Positions 42,538 through 53,996 of a DNA stretch of 64,000 nucleotides are shown here, in pieces (within the stretch, counting starts at the first letter, position 1; every line of letters begins with the position of its first letter). The notes below the pieces were generated by a model that worked only from the letters and a program-made list of their open reading frames with translations, was not told where the DNA came from and searched no databases. The translations under genes were made by a program, and so were the position numbers. The DNA comes from Isoetes taiwanensis. Taxonomy: Eukaryota > Streptophyta > Lycopodiopsida > Isoetales > Isoetaceae. The DNA lies in the NCBI GenBank assembly GCA_021234155.1, contig JAJEKV010000066.1:6546800-6610799 (forward strand). Direction: 5' to 3'.

Positions 42538-43302
42538 ATGTGCCACTGGTACGCTTACTGTATTTTATATTCATAGTAGTATTTTATATTCATATTTGCT
42601 CCTGGTATTTTACCAAATCCGGGCAAGGCATCCATGTTACATCAGGGTTACATCAGGATAAATGTGAATGCTTTTTGGCCGCTTTGCTTTGCATTATTTG
42701 TCCATTCACTTCACTTTATAGTGCAAATTGAAGTGTCTACGAGAAACTACAGGGAAACACTTGCATGACGTTGTAACAGGGGCATGCAGGCATATAAGAA
42801 TTTTAGTTCTTGGTTCTACTATAATGTTTTATACTGTGGATTGTGGAATAGAATCTGTTTCCCAGCTCCAGCCTCCAGCTTTCAGCCTGAGACAGCATAG
42901 TGAAATGCCTAGTAGAAGAAGAGATATATGCCTGTAACAGAGTCCTCAGATTCTCCTCATATCCGGCTTTCAGTCATGGGTGTGCCTGGTTTTCAACTTG
43001 TCGGATTAATAGGACATGGTTTTCAACTTGTAGGATTAACTGAAAACTCGAATCTCTATATTACATCCTCTAACTTTTAAAAACAAGTTGGATTACGGCT
43101 TTCAGCCATGGGCTTTGGCATTGCGGCCTGGTGGTCCTCCCAATCTGTGCATGACAGGTTTTTCCCCAACCTGTTAAACCAGCGGAGAGGGTAGAGGAAA
43201 CTGGGCGCAGGCATGTAATGGAAACAGGGCCGGACTGTTATAAATGGAATGACAGAATAAACTAAAATTTCATCTCAGAGATCAGAATGACTGGAAGAGC
43301 TT

Positions 43303-43481
43303 TGTAAAGAAAGAAGCGCTCCTGATTTATCAAAAGAAGATACCTCCTAAACGGGAGGATGTCTATTTATATCATATGTACATGTACACTCAAAGAATGT
43401 TAACGTCCTAACTAAGTGACACAGATATTGTTACAAGCCAACTCTGCTCTATAATTATGAGCAGAATATCATATCTTAACA
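43303..43481 (-). repeat. 3' LTR of nested copia
   Basis: It begins TGTAAAGAAAG and ends ATATCTTAACA. It is adjoined on the right by the polypurine tract (minus strand AAAGGGGGAG). It contains TATATCATATGTACATGTAC near 43,365. Confidence 0.95.
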
Positions 43482-43495
43482 CTCCCCCTTTCTGC

Positions 43496-44117
43496 TCATA
43501 ATCTTGACGTGACTCCAAGAGTGTCTCTATGAATCAGAAAGGTTTCCTTGATCAGGGGTTTTGTTAAGAGATCAGCTGGCATTTCAGTGGTAGGAAGATA
43601 CTCCATGTGAATACTTTGATCCATGACTTTTTCCCTGGTATAGTGATGGTGGATGGAGATGTGTTTGGACCGCCGATGACGAATGGGATTAGCAGTGAGT
43701 GCAATGCTGCTCCTGTTATCACTATACATGCAGGTTGGTTCCTGTTGCACATAACCCAACTGGGTAATTGGAATCTGGACCATAGCGAATTCCCATATCA
43801 GAAGTACCTTTGAGATAGCGAATGATCCTTTTGACGGCTTTCCAGTGTTCTACCCCTGGGTTCTGCATGAATCGACTGGCTGCTCCTACTGCTTGTGCAA
43901 TGTCAGGTCTGGTACTTACCATAATATGCATAAGACAGCCAATTGCACTGCGATAGGGGATATCCTTCATCGCTACTTTGTCTTCATCTGTCTCAGGCTC
44001 CATTTGTTTGCACAATCTAACATTCATAGCTGCGGGTGTCTCTTTGATGGTGCACTCAGTCATGCCGAACCTTTGACACAATCGTAGGATTGCTGATTCT
44101 TGGTGAATCAGAATGGA
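43496..44117 (-). pseudogene. Copia RT C-terminus and RNase H, broken
   Basis: It continues the gag-pol frame after a nonsense codon at 44,118. 44,081-43,722 encodes AAMNVRLCKQMEPETDEDKV and IPYRSAIGCLMHIMVSTRPD, the conserved connection after RT. A frameshift near 43,790 moves the RNase H end (QEPTCMYSDNRSSIALTANP, HRRSKHISIHHHYTREKV, ADLLTKPL) into the next frame, ending just before the polypurine tract. Two lesions in a young element suggest it was mobilised in trans or decayed quickly. Confidence 0.9.
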
Positions 44118-47100
44118 TCACTGCTTGCGATTCCTCTGAATTTGGAGTCCTAGGCAAGTGCGAATTTCCCCAAGGTCTGTCATTCTGAATTCTGCTTGCA
44201 ATGCTTGTTTCAGATCTTGAATCCCATCTAACCCATGAGCAACCATGATCAGATCATCAACATATACTACCAGAGTCAATGGCTTGCCCTGTTGCAACTT
44301 AATGTACACATTCCACTCCATTATGCATCTCTGAAAACCAAGCTGTCTAAGAAAGGCATCTATGCGAAAATACCATGTACGTGGACTTTGTTTGAGACCA
44401 TAGAGTGCCCTTCTCAATCTGCAAACCTGTCCTCCAGGGATGGTAAATCCCTCGGGCTGCCTCATATAAATCTCTTCTTCTAGAGTGCCATTCAAAAAAG
44501 CGGTTTTCACGTCCATCTGATGGATCTCCATATCTTCTTGGGCAGCAATAGCAAGAATGGTACGAATAGATGTGGCTTTTGCCACTGGTGAAAAAGTCTC
44601 ATCAAAGTCAACCCCTGGAAGCTGAGAGAAACCTTTAGCAACGAGCCTAGCGCGAAACTTCTCGATGGATCCATCCTGAGCTCGTTTGATCCTAAATACC
44701 CATCGGCAACCTATGGCTTTTCGTCCTTTGGGTAAGCTGACCAGATCCCACGCATGCGTCAGGTGCATGGCATCCATTTCTTCTTGCATGGCAGCTCTCC
44801 ATTGCTCAGAAAAAGACCCTGTTAATGCCTCTTGAACTGTAATTGGTTCTGTTAATTCTGCTACAAAGCTTTCTAGAACACACCGTTCTTCCATATCCTG
44901 AGCCCACCACTGTTGGTACTCTCGTTCAAGAACCAGTTCTTGCTGAAGGGCTTCAGCAAGATTCGCCGAGCTCTTCCATTGCTTCCATCGAGCAGTAGGT
45001 TTGTGCCCTCGGAGACTTCTTCTAAGTGCAGGTAAGGTGGAAATTGAATCTGGAACTGGCTGCTCCACATGGGTCCTGTCATCTGGCGCATGGCAAACAT
45101 CACCTGCATCACCTGGAAGTGCTGGAAGTGCTGGATCCTGTGCTTGTGGTGCAATGTTGCTGGGTGAAGTGTCCAGCCATAGGACAGATGTGTTAGATTC
45201 TTGATAGAGAGAATCATCTGCATACTGCTTGAACAGACTGTTCTCCCCCATCCATTGCTCATCAAACTTGACATGCTGACTGCGAACTATCTTTCGCGTG
45301 GTGACATCTACTAATCTGTACCCTTTACTCTCCTTACAATATCCAACAAATACACACCTTCTGGATTTGGTGGATCGTTCACGTGGTGGCTTGGTGGCTC
45401 GGACCTCAGCAAGAACACGCACATATGCTGGACACCCAAAGATCTTGAGGTGACTGATATCAGGTGTACATCCTGTCCACGCCTCTTCTGGAGTTTTGTT
45501 GGGAACAGCAACGGTGGGAGCCCGATTTTGCAAATAAGCTGCTGTAAGAATAGCTTCATCCCAGAAACTATCGGAGAGACCAGAGAAACGAAGCATACTC
45601 AAAGCACATTCTTTGAGTGTTCGGATTTTGCGTTCTGCAACACCATTTTGATGGTGATCATAAGGGAGAGATAGCTGCCGTTTAATGCCTGCTTCCTGCA
45701 AGCACTGAGTGAAGGCTTTTGGCATGAATTCAGCGCCATTATCACTGCGAAAGGCCCGAATCTTCTTGCCTGTTTCCATTTCTACTTCCTGTTTCCAATT
45801 AAGAAAGTGTGCCAGCACTTCCTTGGTGCTCTTCATAAGGTAGACAAACACTTTTCTTGAAAAATCATCCACAAAAATCAGAAAATAGAGAGCCTTACAA
45901 AGGGATGGAACGGGTGCTGGCCCACTGATATCTGAGTGCACCAATTGTAGTACCTCAGATGCACGTGTACCCTTGCGCTTGACCCTCTTTTCTTTGTGGT
46001 GCTTGCCTAGGAGACACCCTTCACAGATCTGCAAGTTTTCGGTCGGATTGAAACACATCCCCTTGACCATCTTCGCATGTTGAAGCTTCTTCAGTCTGCT
46101 TTCGTTAATATGTCCGAGGCGTCTATGCCACAATTGGAGACCAGGTTCTCCAAGAGTAGCCACTAGAGCCTGCCCGATGTTGGAGCCCTGTCCGTTGTGC
46201 TTGTCTCCTTCCAAAAACTTGTACAGAAAACCATCTCTGTACCCTTTGCCAATGACGTCACGTGAAGAATTCAGCAACAAGAGTTCTTTCTTGAGGATGA
46301 GTCCATAGGCTCCAACATCTGCTAATCGTGACAAGGATAGCAGATTTCTAGGCAGACCAGGAACATACAAGGCTCTTTTCAATGTACGAGGAGAATCAAG
46401 AAGTTTGGTGATATAGATCCTGTACCAAAACTTCATGAGACTAGACGCAATGCCATTGACAAACCTTTCTTGTGCCATTTCCTGAAAGTCTTGTATCCAG
46501 CTTTTACAATTGGTCATAAGGTGAGTGGCTGCGGAATCCATCATCCAAATTGGATCAGAAACACTACTCATTACTTCAAATGCCTCAATGTCAGCGACTA
46601 GAGCCTGAGGATTGCAACGAATTTCTTCCTCGAATGCGTCAATCTCAGCCTGGGATTCGCAAGGAATCTCCTCCTCATCTGCCATGTGAGCCTGAGGGTC
46701 TGCACCAATTTCCTCAAGCCATCTTTTCTTGAGGAAGGTTGCACAAAAGTACCTGTCCTCATGAGCATCCTTCAATGATGGTTGCGCAGACACAATTGGT
46801 GCAAGACTGGCCATATTTCCTTCCGCTTCACTATAGTCATCATCTTGATTCGAGGATGCTTGCTCGACTACACTTGCACTTGGATTGGAATCTCTACGAT
46901 TGCTCCACCTTTTTTTTGCCAGGATTTGGAAACGTCCTTTGGATTTGAATGGCTCCTTGTCTTCTCTTTTTGAACCTTTTCCTTTGTCTCCTGGCACCTT
47001 TGTTTTTTCCCCCTTTTTCTTGTTCTTCTTGCACTGCCTGGACATATGCCCCTTCTTTCCACAAGTCCAGCACTCAAAATCCTTTTTGTTGGATGTTCCG

Positions 47101-47423
47101 CTTTTTGCAAAGAAGGCTGATTCTTCCTCTTCCTTGATCCTTAAGTTTGAGGCTTGCAAGACCCCCATTACTGCTTCACTCCTCAAGTGTCCTTCTTGAC
47201 AACCAAGAGTTTGCTTAAGGGAATCGTAGGAAGAAGGCAGACTGGCAAGAATTGCCATTGCAAGGTCTTCGTCACTAATGGCATGTTGAAGAGCCGCCAG
47301 TTGGTCTGCAAGCCCTTCCATCTTGCTAATATGATCTGTGGGATCATCATCATCACTCATCTTGGTAGAGAAAAATTTCTGGACGTATTGTGTGTCTTGA
47401 ATGTCCTCATGAGACATTCCCAC
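44118..47423 (-). pseudogene. Copia gag-pol main ORF (1,101 codons)
   Basis: Gag C-terminal part with zinc knuckle C118, C121, H126, C131 (CWTCGKKGHMSRQC). The protease site reads MMDSAATHLM at about 294-303, with Ala where Asp-Ser-Gly is usual. Integrase has an HHCC finger (HRRLGHINESRLKKL, CEGCLLGKHH), catalytic Asp in LVHSDISGPA and FRSDNGAEFM, and Glu in NGVAERKIRTLKE. Reverse transcriptase carries IGCRWVFRIKRAQDGSIEKF, ARLVAKGFSQLPGVDFDETF and YVDDLIMVA. The frame ends at a premature stop, 44,118. The start is out of frame with the gag N-terminus at 47,357-47,797, so a frameshift sits near 47,400. Confidence 0.95.
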
Positions 47424-47797
47424 CCTTCCTTAGCCGTGCTCTTCAGCCGAACCAAAGGAATTTGGCCATCCTTTAGTCCAAACATCATGGACGTTTTTGC
47501 CCGATTGTCCTTCAGTTTCCAACTCGCCAAAAGAGCCTGATTCGTGGCTAGGGCTGAAGCCTGAGTCGTGGCTGAGGCTGAATTCACCGCTTCCCCACTG
47601 CCACTGCTGCTACTGCCACTAGGTGTATCAACAATCCTTGGTTTTGGGAACTCCCCACTAACCACATCCCATACATCCCTTTCTTCAAGGATGGCTTGCA
47701 TCCGCCAGAACCACACCGTAGCATTGGTGCAGTCCAATTTCTCAAGGTGTTTCAGATCCATCTGAATGTTCGACATAATTCTACGTATCTCACCCAC
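47357..47797 (-). pseudogene. Copia gag N-terminal fragment
   Basis: A 146-codon frame starting about 40 nt past the primer site. NIQMDLKHLEKLDCTNATVW and FWRMQAILEERDVWDVVSGE is the tryptophan-anchored gag start. A Ser/Gly linker, WKLKDNRAKTSMMFGLKDGQ and KEGWECLMRTFKTHNTSRNF follow. It is fused out of frame to the main ORF, which picks up the UBN2 core (YVQKFFSTKMSDDDDPTDHI). Confidence 0.9.
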
Positions 47798-47836
47798 GCA
47801 CCTTTCTTTACGATCTTCTTCTTGCTTCTTAACACA

Positions 47837-47848
47837 GCTCTGATACCA
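47837..47848 (-). promoter_or_regulatory. Primer binding site of nested copia (tRNA-Met)
   Basis: The minus strand reads TGGTATCAGAGC directly at the LTR edge. It is identical to the site of the truncated copia at 4319-4330. Confidence 0.93.
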
Positions 47849-48028
47849 TGTAAAGAAAAGAAGCGCTCCTGATTTATCAAAAGAAGATACCTCCTAAACG
47901 GGAGGATGTCTATTTATATCATATGTACATGTACACTCAAAGAATGTTAACATCCTAACTAAGTGACAAAGATATTGTTACAAGCCAACTCTGCTCTATA
48001 ATTATGAGCAGAATATCATATCTTAACA
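47849..48028 (-). repeat. 5' LTR of nested copia
   Basis: 180 bp, nearly identical to 43,303-43,481 (one extra A in the AAAGAAAAG run and two substitutions). Followed by the target duplication AGCTT. Confidence 0.95.
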
Positions 48029-48585
48029 AGCTTACCTGAGAAAACGCTTTCAGCGGCTAAAATCTGAGCAGCAACAACAGATTGGAGCATTTTTCTGCTG
48101 ATTATAGAAGGCGGGAGGAGGTTGGGTTATACCTCCCCAAGAATCGGGAGGAAATAAATGGTACTGAGCAAGATTTTGGCGCTAAGTTTCTGTGATTGGC
48201 GTGCTTTGCGTTCAGAACGGCTTAATTTGGGGCAGAACGGCCGTTCCGCACGGCGTTCTTGCCATCAAAAAAACTTCCCGTTTTGTGAGCATATCAACAG
48301 CACAGAGGCACGGATTCTTCCTCAACACGCCGTTCTGCCGTTCCCATGGCATAGAACGGCGTTCTGTGCCAACTCTGCATCTTACTAACTGTGCAGCAAA
48401 ATGATCCAGGTTTTTCTTATATTCTTAAGAGGCTGCTTATGCAAACAGATCTCCTATTTGTTATGGTATACATACTAATCTCATTTTTTGTCTAAAGAGA
48501 TGGGGTGACATCTAGACTAAGAAAGTCTTGAAGCATTTTTGACAAGCTCTGATACATGATCTTCTGCTATAAGTGGCGACATGAC

Positions 48586-48902
48586 AATTGGGGGTACTTT
48601 CCCTGGAAACCTCCCCAGCTTTCTTGGATGACCTGGGGAGGTTTCCAATCAAGAAAACAGGGGAGGTTTCCATGGAAAGGTGGGGAGGTTTCCACAAAAG
48701 CAAAAAAGAAAAGGCTCTCTAAATTTGCGCGAAGACCAAGACACATGTATCTCTCGTATCTCATTTTTATGATTGGGGGGACGATTGGGGGTACTTTCCC
48801 TGGGAGATACGAGATACATGTGGGGAGGTTTCCAGGGAAAGTTGGGGAGGTTTCCAGGGAAATTTGGGGAGGTTTCCATTGGAGCCCAACCCAAATCGGG
48901 CG
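48586..48902. repeat. GGGGAGGTTTCCA repeat cluster, copy B
   Basis: One inverted copy (48,604-48,616) and six direct copies of GGGGAGGTTTCCA start at 48,635, 48,660, 48,682, 48,822, 48,844 and 48,866. ATTGGGGGTACTTTCCCTGG also occurs twice (48,586 and 48,784). The block ends with AACCCAAATCGGGCG (48,888-48,902), the inverse of the 38,132 motif. It lies about 210 bp right of the hAT end. Confidence 0.85.
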
Positions 48903-50613
48903 TAGAAAAAACCATCGGTTTAGCGATCTATAGAATTTCTATTAGATGCTATTTTATGCATCTCGTATCTCATTTAAATGATCAAAATCTAGAGTAGGAC
49001 TTTTTAAGGTCATAATACCAAGCCTTTGTTTTCTAGCCAACATTTATTAATATGCTTTCCTAGGACTTTATTCTTTGTCATGTCAATGACTATCCTCATT
49101 AATTATTGGCATCAACCACCTCTTATCATTTAAGAAACATTAAGGGAATCCAAGTGGCAAGCAAGATACTCTACTACTTTTGAGGAACTCAGCATCTAGT
49201 GGAGGCTGGTTTGTATGATAGTTAAAGAAACCCTCCAAAGGTGAAGCACGAAAGTGTTGCCAGTTCAGATTTTCTCTTGCCAAATTTCTTCCATTTACTC
49301 CCGATTTGCTCATTCTACCCTAGATCCTATTTACTCTAATCGACTGTAATTTTAGAGGGCCTCATCTCTGGCGAAACAATGCAAATCGGGATCTCCTGAT
49401 CTTGGCGAGTTTACAATCCCTGCAAAAATTGAAGCAGAGCTGGTTAAGCTTTCAGATGGAACGAGCGGACATGCTTGCCATGTGCAGAGAGGTGCCTAAG
49501 TATAAACAACAATTTGATGGCTTTTTACATTGCAGCTTTTGCCAACAAGGTGGCCTTGATTTGCAGGAGCAGAGCAATTTTGGAGAGCCATGCTTTGGAA
49601 GAATTTTAGAACCTCTGTCTGTGATGACGACAAAGACTCCGGCAAAGGCTTTGGGGTCCTGGGAATCAACTAGACCTCTGTTCTAGGGCCTCCGAATCAG
49701 GCTTATCGGCCTTAGAAATCGTAGCATAGTGGCTCCATGTGCAACGCTTCTTTTATATTTTTTGCGGTTTACACAACAGGGGATACTTTGGATTGGACTC
49801 TCCATTGTAATCCCTAAAATTGTGAGCAATATTTCCAACCGCATGTGTCAACATTGGAGTTGCAGAAGAACCCACAAAAAAGGAATCCCAAGGCAAAACT
49901 ATTCTAGGAGAAGGTACCTTTTGTGGAATCCAATGCAACTCATACTGTGCTTGCCAAAAATCTTGAAGCAGGTCCTGCGCATTGAAACATCGAATGTCTG
50001 TGAATTGTAGAGTTTCTCTGTGGCAAATGCATGGCATTCTTTAATCCATCCACGAGTTTTATGGCTGAAAGAAAAGATCCGCAAATAGATATTTTGAAGC
50101 CAATTTGAGGGGCAGTGATCAATTTTATGTAAAAAACATCATTGGCTGCATATCTAGGTTTGCCGGTGATGGATGGTAGTCGAATTTGATAGAATGATTG
50201 TGCAAGAAACATTAATCTTGCAATAATTGTATCATTCTTGTGACTTAGGCCCCGGAGCTCTGGTGTCCAAATTCCATTTGCAGCCCGAAGATTTTTTAAG
50301 GAAAATCTGTGGCAGATCGTAAATCCAATATATCCAGTTCATGCAAGGCAAACCCGGCTGGGAAAACTTTATGTATTATGTGGAACATATTATTTGATTC
50401 TAAAACGATCACTACAACTTTGATATTCCCAATTCTCTGTTAAAGCTTTCAAATGCAACAACGAATCTTAGCTTTCCTACATTCTCCCTCTAAAGAATGG
50501 CATTTTCAATCTAGAATGCCCAATTCCTACCAGAGGTTGCAAAGTGAAGGATAAAAGAAAATTTGGCAAGTGCGATTCTTGCAATTTATAGCTTTTCCTG
50601 TTCAAATATCGAT
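48903..50613. other. Spacer, no identified gene
   Basis: Long minus-strand frames near 49,750-50,210 encode peptides without secure homology. No RNA gene or element ends were recognised. Confidence 0.4.
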
Positions 50614-50840
50614 GTATTAGGAGCTTGGAAGTTTGAACCATCCATGGCCCGGTGTTAATCAATTAGGACTGGAAATGAGCATTCATCTTTGGTCGTGTGA
50701 GACCATTGAAGCCTATGCTGCTTGGAAGGTATTAGGAGCTTGGAAGTCCGAACCATCCATAGCCCAGTGTTAGTCAATTAAGACTGGTAATTAGCACCCA
50801 TCCTTGGTCGTGTGAGACCATTGAAGCCTATGCTGCTTGG
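50614..50840. repeat. 115-bp tandem duplication
   Basis: GTATTAGGAGCTTGGAAGT starts at 50,614 and again at 50,729. Both copies contain GGTCGTGTGAGACCATTGAA and end GCCTATGCTGCTTGG. About 10% of positions differ. Confidence 0.9.
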
Positions 50841-50929
50841 CCTTCCTGATTGTGCTTTCTCATGGCCAGGACTGCATTCTAAATTGTGCAATTGACACAC
50901 TCAGATCCATTGTTTAATTTACCACCAAC

Positions 50930-51255
50930 GCTTCTAATGCATTGATTGCACATAGATTGCTATTGGCAGTATGATTTCTGTAACAGGCTCCACGCTCACC
51001 TAGATCCACTGTTAGAACCCCTGGTAAAGAGTTCTCTGCGAGATAGCTGGTGCAAAGTTGAGAATACTTGCCAGTCTGTGAAGATGTGGAACCCCCAACG
51101 CCACTTTCTGATAAATCGAGCAATTGTAAGAATGGAATCCCCATCAGTAGTCGGAAACTCTCTATGAAACCCAGCTTCTTCAGTTTAGACCCACGAATCT
51201 TAGTTGGAATGCCTCCAGTGAGGTCGTTATTTACTAGCTTTCTATATTTGTTTTG
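50930..51255 (-). pseudogene. Leucine-rich-repeat fragment
   Basis: The minus strand reads LVNNDLTGGIPTKIRGSKLK and then FRLLMGIPFLQLLDLSESGV. NDLTGGIP and LQLLDLSESG match the LxxNxLxGxIP and LxxLDLSxN pattern of plant extracellular LRRs, as in receptor-like kinases. Only about one and a half repeats are recognisable before the sequence loses the pattern. No kinase domain is found nearby, so this is a small relic. Confidence 0.5.
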
Positions 51256-53990
51256 TTAAATAATGTTAATAAGGTGCATTCGTTCCTCACAAAGCAGTGG
51301 CGGTGCTCTATGACCGAGCTACACAACAACATCCATCTTTCAATGTAAAAACAACTTATATTTTATGTGTTGCATTCTTTGCTCTGGAGTCACAAACGTT
51401 GTCATATATAAAACGTGGCATTCATATTTTAAGATGCAGTGTAAAAAGGTCTACATCAGGGTTGTAAAACTTATATATTTGATGCACAATGTTCTCACCA
51501 AACATCATAATAGTTATAAAGGGAGAGTGATTCATATACTATTTCTTTAACTTCATTCTCATCAGCATCTTCACACAACAATGCTCCATGTTTTCCTCCT
51601 CCGAGCACAAAAAATAAATCAGAGGTCTTCAAGGAGTTATTCGCATTTATATGCTAACAAAACATGTATTTCCATTCTCTGCTCTATTACACTTGTCCTT
51701 ATGCTTCTGCAATACTTGTTCCATGCCGAGCACCAAAGATTTTTTCAGGCCAATTCTCATAAAGTCATGGTATCAAGTATTCTATTTTTGATTGATTGTG
51801 AAAACATGACTTTCAAGTATGATTTAAGCCACTTCACCCTCCGGCCATGGAGGGCAACCCTCCGTGCGCAGCACCTTGTTTTTTTAATATATCTTCTTGA
51901 GCTCCTTTCTATTCTGCTCATTTTTTGCTCCGTCTATCACCCAAAACCAGATTTCCTACCATGCTCTACCTATCACCCCAAACCGGATTATTATGCGGTG
52001 CGGATTGGTGTGTTTAATCTAATCGTTTGATTCGATTGCATGATACGGTGGTGGATGTGGCTTGGTCCTTTGCTGCACACAGATGGTTTTGGGCTCTCCA
52101 ACAGCTGGTCGTTGGTTTTCAAAGATCTGCCCTCACCGGTGAGTGTCTCCTTCTCGATTTTCCAGTTTGTTTTGGATGCACTAGGTTTCGATGGTTTGGG
52201 TTTGCTTTGTGGTTCTACGTAGATTTTCTTCCTTCCTTTCCCTCTTCTGTTCGCCCCTTCTTTTGCAGGGCGTGACCCTGAACCTGGCTGCTTCTGCTTA
52301 TGCCCATACTGATTGCAGTTTCTTTTGGATCGGTTGCTGTTGGCTTCCCCTTTTCTCCTCTCTCCATCTTGTTTTCTGCTTGCTAGAGTGTGCAATTTTG
52401 GGCTGTTTGCTCGGATCTTCCTTCTGCGGTATATTCTGGCAGCAGGATGAGCTTCGGCCTTCCCTTGCCAGCAAATCATATGGCTCTTGCTTCAATTTTT
52501 TATTCAATCTGTATGCTTTCTGAATGTTCGGCTCCCTCTCCATCATTTCGTTTGTCCGACTTGGCTGGCTTTCCTCGTGCCTCCATAGCCCGATCTCTTT
52601 AAATTTTGGGGTTGGGCGACGCTGTTGCTTGCGACCCATTCGAATCTGAACGGTGGCCCTATCCCCAAGTGTTCTTCCCTAGCCGGAGGCCTGTCACCGC
52701 CTCGGCCGCCACCACTGTCACCAATATTTTTTGGGGGATACTGGGGGTCGGTGCCCCTTGTCCTCCCTTAGCTTGAGGATACCGGGTCCCTGTAGTCCCT
52801 TCTTTTGCTTTCAAGGTTTGTTATTTTTCTCCAGGTTTGCCATGTTTTTTGGTCTCGCATTCTCAAACCCTTGTTCTTTTACTCTTTTAGTGTTTGCTCC
52901 ATGTTCTCCATGCTTATCCATGTCCTTTTCTTCTCGGAGAGGTTTTTGCATTTTTTCACGTAGCTATGTCCAAGCATCAGGGTTGGTTCTAGACATCGTG
53001 AGGTACTCTTGCATCTAGAGCACTATAAGTTTTTCCATTTTGATGTACTTTGCTTTTGTTTATGAGGTTTGTGGATCATTTAATTCTTGCATTTTGGTCA
53101 TTCCTTTTCATGCCGAGTTTTTCGCCTGAGTGTGGGCGGTTTAGAATACCTCATAAGGGATTCAGATAAGGTATCCCTTCTGGCTTCTTCTTGTTTGAAA
53201 GCTAAGATTAGGAACTGATTGCAGTAGTCGTGGTGCCGGCCACGATCTCCTTAATTTTTGGTTCGGGGACACCGATCTGGGTATCCCGATTTCAAGTTAA
53301 TTTAAGTTGTTTGGTGATTTTTTACTAATGATCTGGTCTTAGTACGGTGGCTAGGTTGCGCGATTTCAATCTCTGATTGCGGGTGCTGGCTCTCTCCAAT
53401 TGCCTCGTTTTTACATTTTCCTCGAGTTTTCACTTTTTGTTCCTTGTAAAACATGCATATACAGGCTAAACTTCTTTGAGTTTTCACTATTACTGTTTTC
53501 ACATATTCATATGTTATGCTCCATGTTAGTGATGCATATGCATGCTAAAACCATCATTCAATTAAATTGGGATTATGTCTTAATTTTGGGATAAATTTTA
53601 TATTGCACTTTTTTAGTAACTTTGTTAAATTCACTTTTTTAGTAACTTTGTTGCCCTTAGACTAGAATAGACGTTAACATATAATCACACACGGGAATAT
53701 AAATTCACACCTTAACTTCAAATTACAAAATCATATATCATGAAACTCAAGTAGTACACAACTTTTATTAAAAGTGATTGATACATAGTAACTGTTTATC
53801 ATTTTTCCACCAACATCCCCAAGGATATGAGAACCTTATTCCTTACATCCTGAGGTATTGTAACTCTCGCTGTTTTACTAGGAATAATTTTTGGAGTCCA
53901 TGAGTACAATACGGTTTCAATGTCTAGCCAAAGATCAGGATCACTAGGATTTCTCCTCCACCTCTTTGTCCAACAATCAATATCTTTCTT
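51256..53990. other. Gene-poor stretch, T-rich
   Basis: Pyrimidine-rich plus strand around 52,000-53,100 with short ORFs lacking known motifs. GCACTTTTTTAGTAACTTTG recurs at about 26-bp spacing near 53,606 and 53,632 (second copy preceded by T in place of G). Nothing else is supported. Confidence 0.45.
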
Positions 53991-53996
53991 TATCTA

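Larger units (their letters stand above)
43303..48028 (-). mobile_element. Ty1/copia retrotransposon nested in the hAT element
   Basis: Flanked by the exact 5-bp duplication AGCTT (43,298-43,302 and 48,029-48,033). The LTRs are 179 bp (43,303-43,481) and 180 bp (47,849-48,028), and I find only two substitutions and one indel between them, so insertion was recent and later than the hAT. The primer site is TGGTATCAGAGC (47,837-47,848, minus strand). The polypurine tract AGAAAGGGGGAG adjoins the left LTR. The internal region encodes gag, protease, integrase, RT and RNase H in copia order. Three breaks disable it. Confidence 0.96.
39772..48377 (-). mobile_element. hAT transposon interrupted by a copia insertion
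   Basis: The left end CATAGTTGGCATAGAACG and the inverse of the right end, CAGAGTTGGCACAGAACG, agree at 16 of 18 positions. Both are flanked by the exact 8-bp duplication CATCTTAC (39,764-39,771 and 48,378-48,385), the size made by hAT transposases. AGAACGG and CGGAACGG words recur in both subterminal regions. A hAT-type transposase frame lies inside on the minus strand. Removing the nested copia element and its duplication leaves about 3.9 kb, a normal autonomous hAT size. Confidence 0.93.

Noticed and set aside
49750-50210. Minus-strand frames resembling a lectin or receptor kinase (SFFVGSSATPML, VDGLKNAMHL)
   Set aside because: The resemblance depends on choosing frames and no diagnostic motif holds. 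Only the LRR piece at 50,930-51,255 is retained, at moderate confidence.
52000-52640. Overlapping ORFs of 80-160 codons on both strands
   Set aside because: Composition reflects T-rich DNA. No conserved motifs, and equally long frames exist on both strands.
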